This document shows positions 35,063-49,213 of a DNA stretch of 64,000 bases, in pieces. Positions within the stretch are counted from its first letter, which is position 1, and each line of letters opens with the position of its first letter. The DNA is taken from NCBI GenBank assembly GCA_033977485.1, contig CM066983.1, positions 113,498,605 through 113,562,604 of the forward strand, given 5' to 3'. The DNA is from Hydrangea macrophylla (Eukaryota > Streptophyta > Magnoliopsida > Cornales > Hydrangeaceae). The position numbers and the translations under genes are program-made. The notes under the pieces are model-generated. The model ran no database searches. It worked only from the letters and a program-made list of their open reading frames with translations, and had not been told where the DNA came from.

Positions 35063-36367
35063 ATGCCGCCACCGAAAGCTTCTCGTGGATTTTCCTTTTT
35101 CGGTGGTGGCGATTCGAAGAAAATCAATAGTAAATATGGTTCGAAGAGCAAATTTATGGTTATGCCGTCTCTGAAACTTCAGACTGATAAAGATGTGTAT
35201 AGACCTGGAGATCCAGTACTTGTAACCATTGAGATTCGAAATCCACCGAATGTGGCGGCAGCCGGAGGCGGAGGCGGGGGCCAGAATGCTGAAAATTTTG
35301 CTTCTTCGCTTTTGGTTGAAAAGCTTAACTTCGAAATTAAAGGAATTGAGAAGTTGGATACTCAATGGTTCACGACACAGAAGTCATCAATGGATACGAA
35401 GCAGAGGAGAGGTTTGCTTTGCTCTTTCTACTTTGTGGATAAATTTCAAATTTTCTGTTTGCTGCTATATGTGTATACACGTAGTACTGGTATTTGATAC
35501 CATAACCAATGACACCACTGTCCTGTTTTCAACATAAGCAATTCAGTTAGCAAGCATATATGTATGTAGCAAGATAAAATTACCTTAGAAATGCTGATTG
35601 AATTTTGGAGTCAGACTTCAAATGCGGACATAGTTTCATGTTGGGAGGTTCTGGCCCTTCTGGGTCATCTCCCTTAACACGTAAAGACATGGTTATTTTG
35701 ACAAGCACATGTAATCAAGAGGAGGGAAGAAGAAGATTTTCGTAAAAGGGACGCTACAACACCACAAAGAAAAAAAAAATCATCCTTGACATTTAAAAAA
35801 GAAAAGACCATTTAAAAACTCGCGCGGAACCTCAACAATAGCTATCCAATAACTGCTTAGTTGTTTGGCATTCCTGAGCATTTAATTGGCTTTTCAAATG
35901 TCCCTAAAAATGGGCTCCCCTTTGGTCTCGTCCTCATCCATCTCTACTTTGGAATAAATTAGTAGGAATATATTTTAATGGATTGTACTAGTAGAAGAAG
36001 TCTTTTAGTTTGGCATTACAAGTTATTTCCTGAATTCAAGTTGGAGAAAGAATTTTTTTTTTTTACAAGAATAATATTCTTTTATTTATTTGGGTAAATT
36101 ACCTTTTACCCCCCTGTGGTTTGCCTCTATGGCACTTTGCCCCCCTTGTAATTTGAAATGTAACACATAACCCCCCGTAGTTTGCCTCTGTAGCACTTTA
36201 CACCCCTGTAGTTTGAAATGTAACACATAACCCCCCTGTAGTTTGCCTCTGTGGCACTTTACCCCCTGTAGTTATAGGAGGGTAAAGTGCCACAGAGGCA
36301 AACTACAGGGGGGGTCATGTGTTACATTTCAAACTAGAGGGGGCCAAAGTGCCATAGAGGCAAACCA

Positions 36368-36400
<33 letters not shown>

Positions 36401-39400
36401 AGGTAATTTACCCTATTTATTTCCTATATGTGATGAGTTATGTGCTACATTAATCCGTTTCAGGTGAATATATTTTTATGGATTGCCCAACAACATCAAT
36501 AGTTTCAAATCAGATTGTTTCCTCTGGGGCCACTAAAACATGTAAGCTCACTTGGAATTATAATACACTGCTTCATGGTTGCTGTTTGCTCTAAATAATG
36601 GAAACCTCACGGTGTTTTTTCGATTCTATATGGTTGATTCTCTCTAAAAAGTGATGTTTTGAATTGGTTCTATCTGATGCTCTGGCTTCATAATCTTCTG
36701 AAGCAACATCAAGTTATTTAATATTTATCTTTTCAGTATATCATTTTTTCGTACCTTGTCTTTTGACTACTGAACTGACTTCCATTCCCCAACGCATCAT
36801 ATGGGGTTCATTGGAAGTGTTTGTTGGTTGAATATGTAGTGTTTGGTAAAGCAGTTTTCACTGTCTATCGTGTGATTTTGAGTCTTTTGACTAGGAAGTA
36901 TCCCTGAGGGTTAGCTTATTGACCATTGTTTCTTCGATTCAACGAGTAGAGGCAAAATTTTCTTTTGGGGTTAGAGATTAATGCACAAAATAGAAGCTTT
37001 TCTTATATATCATTTTCTTTTTATTTTTCCACACATAGGGTAAGATTATATAGAAAGATATATCTATGGGATTATTAAATTGTATGTCGACTCTATTATA
37101 AGAGGTGCTTTTATATTGCTGGGTACTTTTCTTGTGCTGGCTCTTATGGGTAAAGAAATACTTTGAATTTATTGGCACAAAACCCTTTTAAGTTTAAAGT
37201 TTAGAATTGAAAGTAGCACATTCCTTTATACTAGGTATTAAACCATTTCAAATATACAAGTTGACCAAGAATTTTGCAGGACTTATCCTCATGAAGAAGT
37301 TTGGCATTTAAGGTAATTGATGAACATTTGATTTACTTTCATGAATTGAAAAACTTTGGTGTTTCCATATGAACCTGTTCTTTTGTGTACTAACTCATCC
37401 AAGTTTTTTTTTTTCTTATTTCTCCCATTATTCTATAGTTTGCATATCATCTTCAATGAAAACCTGATACGAAATTCTATATGCAAATGATATAATTTCC
37501 CATATTAGTTGCTGATTTATGGAGTTTGAAATCTATAAAAGATGGTTTTAGATTATAATATATTCCCTAATAGTTTTGGGGATGCTTATCACATGGGAGT
37601 GATATGTTCGATTTTATGGGTTCTGATAGAAATGCTTGTAGCCAACTGATTTAAGTTGTTTTATTTCACTTAGGGCAATAATAGCTTTTATCGGTGTGTT
37701 ATTTTACTTGGTTTAGCTATCTTTTGGTGAAAAATAGTGAATGACTTCTCCATAAATTTTCTATTTTTATAAAGCAAGTCAAGAAAACACACACTAAAGA
37801 ACTCGTTTCTGCAGATTTGGTGCGAATTTTACTGCCAAGTGTTATTCCACCGTCATACAAGGGTGCCACCATTCGTTATATGTATTACATTAGAAGTACA
37901 TTATTTGGACAACATCTGTTATTAGACAACGGACACAGTCATCGAGAATCAATAAGAGATCTTGCTGAAATGGTATGTTTTCTTATACTCTATTGCTTTT
38001 GTGATTACGGAAATGATAGTCACTCAGCTATATAGATAAGAAAATACAAACTGGGACTGGGGACAAGAGGGCTGTGTGCCTGTCTATGACAAGAGGGCTG
38101 TGTGTCTGTCTATGACTACTCTATTGCTTTTGGATCCTATGTTTTTTGTTTTAGAATTGCTTCCTTCAATGATTTCCGCAGTGTGGACTTGCCTTCTAAT
38201 TTCAGATTTTTTAGGCATGAGCCACTTCATGTTCGATGAATCATTCTCAAGTTATAATAGAGAATAGAGACTGATATGCTCAGTTGGGCGATTGCTATTC
38301 TAGAACTCTGAACCAGGCACTGGTCTACATAATCTCTTAGTATTTATTATTTTATTAATTAGCATATTAATAAGCATATATTTCTTTGAAAAGTTACGGG
38401 TTTACATGGGAATCATGCAGTTAATTTTTAATTTGGTAAATGACAAAATGTATTTCATAGGTTAATATGCTGTCTCTTGTATGTACTTAATTGTTGCTTT
38501 TCGTAGTTCTTGACAGTTCTGTTACCTTGATGAATTATGTTTCCTCCATACTTATCAATATTTAAAGGAGTAACAGGCTTCCAAGCATGCCGGAATTTCT
38601 AACATGGATTTGCCTTTCATGTCCTATCACTTGTCATAGCTCCCTCGTAAATTTAAACGTGCCTGGTTTTCTCTTTTGGAGTCCACGTTTTCATCACCCT
38701 TCTTATAATTTGTGTTATTATTGAAGTCAGGTTACTTTTCTATATAGTTTCGTTTTGAATATCGTTTTTTAGCCCTTGGATGGCTGTCTGTCATTGACTC
38801 ATTGTCAGCTAGCAGCTGTATATCACCCTATCCTCTTTATATTTGCATCCATTGTTCCATAGAGAAATTTGGCTTTCTCAAGTTCCCCTCTCTTTCTATT
38901 AATTAGAAACTTTCTATCTTGGAACTAATTTTTGGTATAATTTACGATTCTTTAGTTTGATTGGGACGTACTCAGCACATATTATACTTAAAAGTAGTTA
39001 ACTTTATCTGTAAAATTTTTAATCCTGACAGATTTGTGAAAGTAAATGAATAAATGTCATCATCTATTTTTCCATTAGAAAGGAAAAGTTCATTCTAATG
39101 GCCCATAGTGAATAAATTATTACAGGAAATCAATAATCTTTTTGTTCATAGTTGCATAAGATGATTTCATTCCTTTAGTCCGCACTACTTGTTCTGTAAG
39201 TATTTTGATGATTGAAGTCCTATTTTTTTGCTTTTAATAGTTTCAACAGCAAAAGAAAAAGGGGGGAAAAAAATGTTTTTTGTGGATTATGTTTTTGGTC
39301 ATATGATCTGGTGGATTGTAAACACTTTGGTCCCTCTTCTTGTGTAACCGCTTATCAAATGTTTCTTCATTGCTAGAATGGACTGTTCAGTAGGCTACTT

Positions 39401-42400
39401 GAGCGATTCATATCCAATTATTTATTTCATTATTTTAAGTGGTTTTGTTATGGTAATCGTAAATACATACCCCCCCTTTTTTTTTCCAGTTGTTTTGTAA
39501 CTTAATATTTGATACACATCCAATTATAGAGGCTATACAAAGTGAGGCTTTATTAGCGGAGTAAACTACTTAAGGGACATTAATCTGTGTCTATGTAGCA
39601 CGGATACAGATACGTGACATGGAGACGACACGACACGGAGACGGCGATACGGCAGATTCCAAAAATGTAGGATATGGAGATGGCTAGGATACGTCGAATA
39701 AAAAAATGTTTCTTAAAAATATAATTTAGTTTGAAGTAAAAGAAGAAGAAGAGAGAATTAAATATCAACATTACATATTCTGATATTCACCCATAAAAAC
39801 AGGCAAATAGCAACTTACAACATATACTCATAAATTGATTACAAAACATAACAATTTAACATGAAACAGGCACAGTAGGATACAACGATTAAATCATTAT
39901 TTCTTTGAATTAAATATACAATTTGCAGGGTCCACTAATGTTTCCATAGTTCTCAAATAAACCAATTACTTATCCCCAGTTTTACAATATTAAGATTATT
40001 GCCTCAAAGCTTTAAAACGCATTTCTAATGAGAGGCCACCATGCGTTCACTTGTGTGTCCGACCATGTTGGCTGCGTGTCCAACACGCGATCAAGGTGTG
40101 TACGATGTTAAAATATTTAAGACACGTTTTATAGCGTGTTTGACATGTGGTGACGCGTGTTCGATGAGTGTCGGTGTCTGACATGGACACGATACGGAGA
40201 CGGCACCCAAAGTGAAGTGTCCATGCTACATAGATCTGTGTTGGAGATAAGATTTCGTGGATAGAATTTCAGTCAAAATTCTATCCTAGGATTAGGATTA
40301 GATTGATTTTATTTCCTTTCTTTCTTATTTCCTTTCTTCTATTTTCTTTCCTTTTATTGTTTATCTTGGATGTGTATATAATGGAATGCATAGAATGAAT
40401 AAAGAATATCATAAAATTGTCCTCCATCTTTTTCCACTTGGTATCAAAGCCAGAGATCTTCAAGCTCCACCGGTGGGTGGTGGGTCGCCACCCGTCGGAC
40501 CCCTATCATCTTCTTTTCTTCGTTAAATTTTTTAGGTTGCTGTTGTGTGCCTTTCGTTTGTTCCCATTTTTTTTCAAATAAACCCCCACTCCAGCTTCTT
40601 TCAGATTCAACCCCCGTCAAACATCGGCTAGCCCCTATGGGCATTGTCAAGCCACCGGCCGGCCCTTTCGAGCCTTGTCCAGCCCTTGGCCAGCCATTTG
40701 TGGGGGAGTTGAAGTGTACAGCCCCTTTGTGGGCTCTCTTGATGGGCTTGAACATGTATGCGCTCGCCGGTTGATTTGTTCTGCCGTGTTGTTTGGCAGC
40801 CATGACCCTTTTTATTCCACCGAGTGCCCGGGTCTTCGGTTCGTTGGTTCCATTTGATTAGCTTTGTCGTGGTTTTCGGCGGCCTTGTTCGTTTTATTGC
40901 ACTGTGATGTCCAGGCAATTTGTCAAGGGATTGTTTCACTTCTACTGGAACTTCCACGCTTCTTGGTTATGACAATTCGACATATCATCCAAAGTCTAAG
41001 TTCAAGTTGCTCACTTCATCAAGTTTTCATGACTCAACTGGTAGGGTAGTGTTGGAGATAAGATTTCTTGGATAGAATTTCAGTCAAAATTATATCCTAG
41101 GATTATGATTAGATTGATTTTATTTCCTTTATTTCTTATTTCCTTTTCTTCTGTTTTCTTTCCTTTTATTGTTATCTTGGATGTGTATATAATGGGCTGC
41201 ATAGAATGAATAAAGAATATCATAAAATTGTCCTTCATCTTTTTCCACTATAAATAAATAAATAAATAAATAAATAAAATTTAGGATTAAGAATGGTGAC
41301 AGTAATAGTTTAGTAAGTGAATCCAATTATTTTGCACTTTTGTGGAAACACCTATAGCTAAGATGAACTGCACCCACTTCTCCCTCTTTTCACCGGGTGC
41401 ACAGGATTCGATTTTTTCCCCTCTCGCCCTATTTTCTAGAATTGAGGAGGGAATTCCTAATGATGAATACAGATTGAAATAAGTTGTCTTACTCTTTTTT
41501 GGATCAGAATATACTTTTCTCTGTTTTTTAAATTTCTTGAACTTCAACATTTGCAGGAAGCTCGGATTCCATTGCAAATATGGGTCACTCAGAATACTAA
41601 TGGCTTGATAATTGAAGAAGGTCAAACTGATGGTGAGTATTTCCTTGGTCCCGAAGAAGTCAATGAGATACAAAGGACCAGGAGTAGATTGATTTTCATC
41701 TTAACAATCTAAAGTATAATTATTTCTTATATAGTCATTCTATTTTTTCGCTTTGTCTGTGAGAGAAAAAGTTTGGTGCTCTACACGGTTCAAAGTCGCG
41801 GTATCGGGCACTCTCTCTCATGAGAAAACTTAACTTACTAATTTATTGTTCATAGGTATTAAGCTAGTTATTTAAATTTCTTTTTAGCATAGTGGAATTA
41901 TGATGACCCACATTTTTTGGGTTAAACAAGGAGCTATTATCAATATTTTAGAGCTCCATTTATCTTCATTCTGAAAAAAAGTAATATAACTGAACCATAG
42001 GATATAGTTTTGAAACATGTGCCTGTGGTAATACTTCCTTGCGAAATTTTAATTTTAAGTTTGTTTTGTCATTAATGGATATTTTTATTTCCATTTCCAT
42101 GCGCAATAAAATCCCAGCATGATCAGCATGTTTTTAAAAATGTTTCCAGGTATTGTTCCTGCTTCAATCATCCTTCTGGATGTCTATTGGAAAGAGATGT
42201 ATGGAGATTCAGATTGGGTGAGTTGTTAACAGCGCCAAATATTTTCACTTCATATGTTATTTAGGAATACTCTTATCTTTCTCGATTCGGAGCCAGTCAT
42301 AGTAATTTTAGTAGCTAAATAATCTCTAATAATACGAGTTTAGCACTCTAATTGTTTCGACGTAAATGTTTTACATGAAAAATAAAAAATAAAAAATAAA

Positions 42401-45400
42401 AAATTCCATTTCCCTTCTTATTTTCCAGTATTTGGATGACACTTGACATTTGTTTACAAGTAACAAATGAAGAACAATGCACTTTTGACTTTTGAGCACT
42501 TTGATAAGGACACTAATTTTTTAATATTAATTTGCATTAAATGTCAGTATATAATATACAAGCGAGAATATATGTGCTTATTTGTCATCTGTTTATTATG
42601 TGCTTATGTATATAGTATACTAGCCCCCACAGGCCAAATAAAAAAAGAAAAAAAGAAAAAAAAGAAAGGTTCAGATGACAAACAGATTTAAAGAAGCTCG
42701 AATGCCAAGCATAATAAACAAAAAGTTTCTTATGCCAAAGAAAACTCCAAAGGTTAACACGGCAAAGCATAGTAAATAAATTATTCATTTAAGTTAGGTG
42801 ATAATGATTTAATTCAAGAATTCAATACAGTTTTAAAAAGTTCATAGGATAGCAAGTACTGCAACTTCCTTGTTCACATGATATCAAGAATTGCAATGAA
42901 CCACCATAATTTCAATCTGATAATGCCTAGATACATATATAAATAGGTATCTACACAATTTTCCTAATGACTCATAAAAACTCTCCTCCCGTTCTTTCCT
43001 AAAGTTCTTCTTAATGTCTAGTCTCAAGTAATTCATCCACCACAGCTTGCTATTCTTTCCACACCTTAGTAAACGTGAGGAAATAAAGAAATAATGAAAA
43101 ACGACACACATATCAAAAGAGAGTCTTTTCTAAACCAATAAAAGAGGTCAGAAGAGGGTCAAATGATACACATTCTCTACGTACTCCGTGTGGCTTTGAC
43201 ACTTAATTTTGCATGACTCACCAAATTTAGAAATTCAAGAAAAGAAGAATGGAAGTGGCTCACCAAATTTATCATTGGTTAGCAACTTGCGAGCAGTTAA
43301 GTTTGTAATCTAGGTTTAAAGTTTGAAGAGATGAAGAAGGAGAATGAGAGAGAGAGAGAAAGAGACGTGCAAATTAGAGAGATTAGGGTTGCTTAAATTA
43401 GCAAATCCATCTAATATATATATATATATAGTGCCAGGCGAAAGTACAAAAGTACCCTTACAGAAAGAAAACTAACTCTACACGCCCCCTCAAGCTAGAG
43501 CATACATATCAAACATGCCCAGCTTGGAAGATAAAAATTGAAAAGGAACACGAGCTAAAGGCTTGGTGAGAATATCACCCAATTGATTATTCGATCGAAT
43601 ATGAGCGGTGACAATATCTTTCTTCAACAGCAAGTATCTAACAAAATGGCAGTCTACTTCGACATGTTTAGTGCGCTCGTGGAAACATGATTATTGGCAA
43701 TAAAAATAGCTGCTTGGTTATCACAATACATCGTCATAGGATCAACAATATCAACACCAATATCCCGAAGGAGAGAACGAACCCATGACATTTCAGAAGC
43801 CGTATGAGCCATAGCTCGACTCAGCTTCAGCACTAGAACGGGCAACAACATTTTGTTTTTTGCTGCGCCAAGTAACTAGATTCCCACCAACAAAGGTGCA
43901 ATAACCAGAAGTAGAGCACCTATGAGTACGACAACCGGCCCAATCAGAGTCACCAAACCCTGTCACTGAAAGAGTAGTAGAAGATTTGTACAAGAAACCC
44001 CTACCAGGAGCACCTTTAAGATAACGCAGAATACGACAAATTGCTTCAAAATGAGGCATATGGGGAGCATGCATATATTGACTAACTACACTAGCAACAT
44101 AGATTATATCGGGTTGAGTTACAGAAAGTAAGTTGAAAGGAAAGTCGGGATATAAAGGCTAGATGATAAAGACGACGAAGAATTAGGATGAAGTACACCT
44201 CTCCCTAAAACAGGACGAGATGATCCATCAACCAAAAAAATAGTGTGCCTAATGGGATATAAATTAGAGAAGAGAGAGTGAATACCAGACATATCCGAGC
44301 TAGCTCCAGAGTCAATGACCCAGGACGAAGACGAATGAGCAACACATGCAACATTACCTGAATTAGCGAGTGCAGTAGTAGAGGAAGATGGAAGCACAGT
44401 ACGCAAAGTCTGAACAAGTTCGCCAAGTTGAGTAGTGAGTGCATCATGAGAGTTAGAGCTGGTAGAAGCGTGTCTAGAGGAAGTAGAGGGTAGTGGCTAA
44501 GGAGTACTATCAATTGCCTGGTTAGCATAAGCGGGCTTACCATATTTTGTCCAACAATAAGGTTCCGTGTGATTAGTACCACCACAATGATCACACTTTC
44601 TATCACCACGTCCACCAGTACGACCACCACCTCTAGAAACACCCCGAGAAGAACCACCCCGAAAACCACGACCACCTCAAGAACCACGGAACCCAGATCC
44701 ACGACCAACTCCACTTGAGACTAGTGCGGAAGACTCCGATGGTGGGGCAGTAGAGCTGATAACAGACGAGTGTTGTCCCAAGGACGAACGCAGCAAGCGC
44801 GAATATGCATTAGCAGCAGTGGGCAAGGTCTCACTTGCAAATCTGATCTTTGAAGTCACAGAAATCTGCATCCAATCCAGACAATAAGGAAGCAACCATA
44901 GTCTTCCCAATGACGTTTCTGCTGTTCCAAATCAGAAGTAAAGGGGCGGTACTGTAGCAATTCATCCCATAAATTCTTAATAATACTGTAGTACTCTGGT
45001 AATGGCTTTCCATATTGTCGAGTAGTAAAAATCTTCACATATAACACTCATAAACGCGAGAAACATTACTCTGTTGTGAGAAGGAGTCGGCAACAAAGTC
45101 CCAAATCTTCTTAGAAGAGTCACAAAATGCAACAGTAGACGCAATTTGAGGTTCCATACTATGCCAAAGTCATCCCATAACTATTGAATCATCATAGAGC
45201 CAATCCTCATACTTTGCATCTGCTTAGCAGGAGGAGTATCAGTCAAAATTTTCAACTTCCTTTTTCCACGCAAAAAAACTTTCACAGCATGTGCCCAAGC
45301 TAAATAATTGATTCCGTCTAATTTTTGAGAGGTAATACATTTGGGCATTTCATCCTCTCTTACCACCGATGGTTTACTCTCTGTAGTTTCAACCATGATA

Positions 45401-48400
45401 ATAAACTTTGGGAATAAGAGCAATAAACCAATGGGTAGCCAGAGGGAACCAAAGAAAAGGACTGCTAGGGCAATGAGAAGGACACATCACTCAAAAAAAA
45501 TCAACCAAAACGCCCTCAAGGTTGTTGGAACAGCAACAGCCGCAGAAGAATGGGCCAAAGACACCCCAACAACAATTCCTTGTCTTCAATTGATGCTAAA
45601 GACACATAGATCAGTGACAGCAGCCCTAATCGCAGCCCAGGAAGTTAGATTCAAGCAACAAACAGCTTCAAAAAGGTAGGAAAAAGCAAATCGCAACTTT
45701 CACATCCATTTTTGGAAAAGAAAAATTCGAAAAAAACAAAAACCCTTCTAGATGGCTTCAAAAAAATTCAGAAAAATAACCAATAAACTCATGAGACCCT
45801 GGCGATCAGAAACGGGTGTTCCTTTCGTCGGAATCTGCTGTGACGTCAGCAGTATATATTTTTTTTCTTCCTTCTCTTTTCCCGACTGATTCTAAGATAT
45901 TTTAAGAGATGAAGGACTCCGGATCTACGCTGCTTTGATACCAAGTTAAGTTTGTAATATGGGTTTAAAGTTTGAAGAGATGAAGGAGTGTGAGAGAGAG
46001 AGAGAGAGAAAGAGACGTGCAAATTAGAGAGATTAGGGTTGCTTAAATTAGCAAACCCATCTAATTTATATATATGGTGCCAGGCGAAAGTACAAAAGTA
46101 CCCTTACAGAAAGAAAACTAACTCTAATACGAGCCAATGGAACATAAATCTAAGTATGTGTATCAATTTTGCAATGCAATGTGCAACCCCATTTCTAGTT
46201 ATGCACCACTATGGGGAAACAACGAAATTTTTTTCAACATCAAAGTCAAATTCTATTTGTATTTCCTCTCTTGCTTAAAATGTGATCAGAATACTTTTAG
46301 ACAGAAGAGTTACCCCCTCTCACGTTTCTTTTACTTGCCCCACTGAAGTTTATTCATACCTCCAATTATGAAGAAACCTGCGGACAGTCTCCAAAAAACA
46401 GAACCTATAAAACTGAAGCTAAACCAAGAAATCAAAATCCACCTCCAAGTAACCTTCTTTCAAGCACTCAAGCACAACTGCTCCACAAAACGCATAAAAC
46501 AAACAAAGAGTGAAAATGTTGTCTCGCACAACTGCTTTCAACTTTCATCCGTATATGAAATAAAAATACATCTTGATTCCTAAGATTTCAACTAATCCTC
46601 CAATCCATGAGCAAGAAATCGAGGAAGGAAAGCTAAATTGAAGGAAAGCTAGAACAGATTCGTAAAAACCCATTCGAATCGATTAAATATGTAATCTTTT
46701 ACCTGCAAGTGGGAGTAAAACGCCCATAGACAGATTTTTTTCATGTTGGTTGATGTTGCTCGACGTTCTCACCTGTGGTGGTGTACAAAATTATTGGGCT
46801 GCCCATCATGGAGAAATTAGCAAAGTGAATACATTGCAATTTAAATGAGAAACCACTTGGAATACTATCAAACCTTTAAAATGGATATGCTTCTCTGATC
46901 CCATACAATTCATATCAAGACTCAAGAGACATGATTTTTTTCTTTTTCTTAGTTTCTAGGTGCTTCACCAAAAGCATAGTTATTCTCTTTCCAAAAGAAA
47001 AGAAAGTGATAATTGGTTGCAAGAGTGGGAGAAGTACATATTACAACTTTAATCATTTCATGGGCCAATGAATACAAAAAGGATGAAATAAAAACGATTT
47101 GCATAAATGGTTTGCCTACCAACAGAAAATGTATTTGATAACCCAATTGGTTTTGCTGGTTTGGGGGGGGGGGGGGGGGGGGGGTGGGTGGGTGGGTGGT
47201 GTGTGTGAAACCAAAATTAAGGTTAGCCAAACCCAATCCCAACCCCAACCGTTCAATATTTATCACTCAGGGATAAACGTCCCATCAACACCGTTCTGTT
47301 TTATTGTATAGATGAAATGCTGATATACTGACTTGATAAGAAACTCTTAACACATATTAAAAATAAATAAAAAAAAAAGGAAAAAAAAAGATGCATGTTC
47401 ATTAAATAGAACAGTTAATAATTACTTGTCAAAAAGGCATTAAGTTTAACTCTTTGGATAAAAACACTAAGTATCATGATTATTAAGTCGTTGAGCTATA
47501 TTTATTTGAATTCTGAGGACTCTAAGAAAAACAATAATCAGGGATAAACGTCCCATCAACACCGTTCTGTTTTATTGTATAGATGAAATGCTGATATACT
47601 GACTTGATAAGAAACTCTAACACATATTAAAAATAAATAAAAAATAAAGGAAAAAAAAAGATGCATGTTCATTAAATAGAACAGTTAATAATTACTTGTC
47701 AAAAAGGCATTAAGTTTAACTCTTTGGATAAAAACACTAAGTATCATGATTATTAAGTCGTTGAGCTATATTTATTTGAATTCTGAGGACTCTAAGAAAA
47801 ACAATAAACTGAAATAAGAGCATGGTACTGAAGTTTTGCAATTCAAAAACCCAAAAGATTAAAAAGACCTTGATTATATAAATGGCCAAATGGACTAAAT
47901 TCATCAGTATAAAGACCTTGATTGTAAAAGTGAAGATATTTCACCACACTCAACGATTAAAATTAAGTAATCAAAGCCATATCATCTAAAAGACTTGATT
48001 CAAAAGATTATAGAAGTTAGGAGACCTTCAGTTGAGCTTCAGAAGCAGCGAGCCTTTTAGATCTCTGACCAGTTTCGATAGCCTAGCTGAAGAAATCAAT
48101 CCTGATTAAAAAAAAAAAAACATGGTTAGAAAATTACTGAAACAATTTAATGGTGAGAAATAATTGAGAATGCATAAAACCATCAGGGTATAAGCAGTTT
48201 ATGGATTTAAACAGTTTACCATATGTTATGTACTAACCATCTTCATTGAGGCATTCCAAAAATTTGTTATAACCCCTAAATGCTGCAACTGTAACAATAT
48301 CATAGAAGTTAATAACAATCATTCACTGATGGTATAAGAATTCAAATGCTTACAGGTAAAAGTAAATTAGGATCATCATTGCAACTATTATAACTAATGA

Positions 48401-49172
48401 ATATAACAAATTCACAATAAAAATATAGATTCACAATTGACAACATGGGTTTCAATGATTAAATCACATATTTAATCAAAACTGTTGTCAAGCTGGCCTA
48501 AACATGTCCATAAAAAAACTGGCCTAAATATGACAATTCAATGCATGCAATTGGAGCTGACTTTCTCTTCATTGTTTCCAATTCCCAATGAGTGTGTATT
48601 ATACATAATGATGTATAGACCAAAATGCAAAACAAATCAAGATCAACAAAACTGAGAAATACAAACCTAAATTCTCTCAATGAGCAACTGGAATGATTTT
48701 TGCTTCGCCACCAATGAGTAAGAGACGGACGGCCACCAATGAGTGGAGAGAGAGAGAGAGACGTGAGGCAAAAAAAAAACAAAAAAACAAAATCAGCCCA
48801 ATGAGGGATTTACGTGAGAAGGGATATGGAGAGAGAGGGAGAGAGAGATATGTATGATATGGGAAGTTTATCTTCCAATATTTCGGTTTTGAAGAAATCA
48901 GTCCAATGATTTAGTTTATCTCCCAAGATTCATTCAAATTCAAATTAATTTAGGGAATTCCTTTTTTGCTAAAAAATCATCCCAAGATTTGTGTTTTGTA
49001 TTTACTAAAGTTGACAATTTTGGATATAGACATGTATTTATTCAAATTCAAATTAATTTTGGGAATTCCTTTTTTGCTATTTACTCCACCCAGTAGTGTA
49101 AAATGATGAAAACTTTGTGAGTAAATGTGGTGTAAATAGCAAAAAAGGTGGTGGGAGAGAGTGAGTAAAATA

Positions 49173-49213
<41 letters not shown>

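Noticed and set aside
45341..45679. 112-residue plus-strand frame
   Set aside because: Mostly antisense to the copia gag start and the region between gag and the LTR; no recognised domain.
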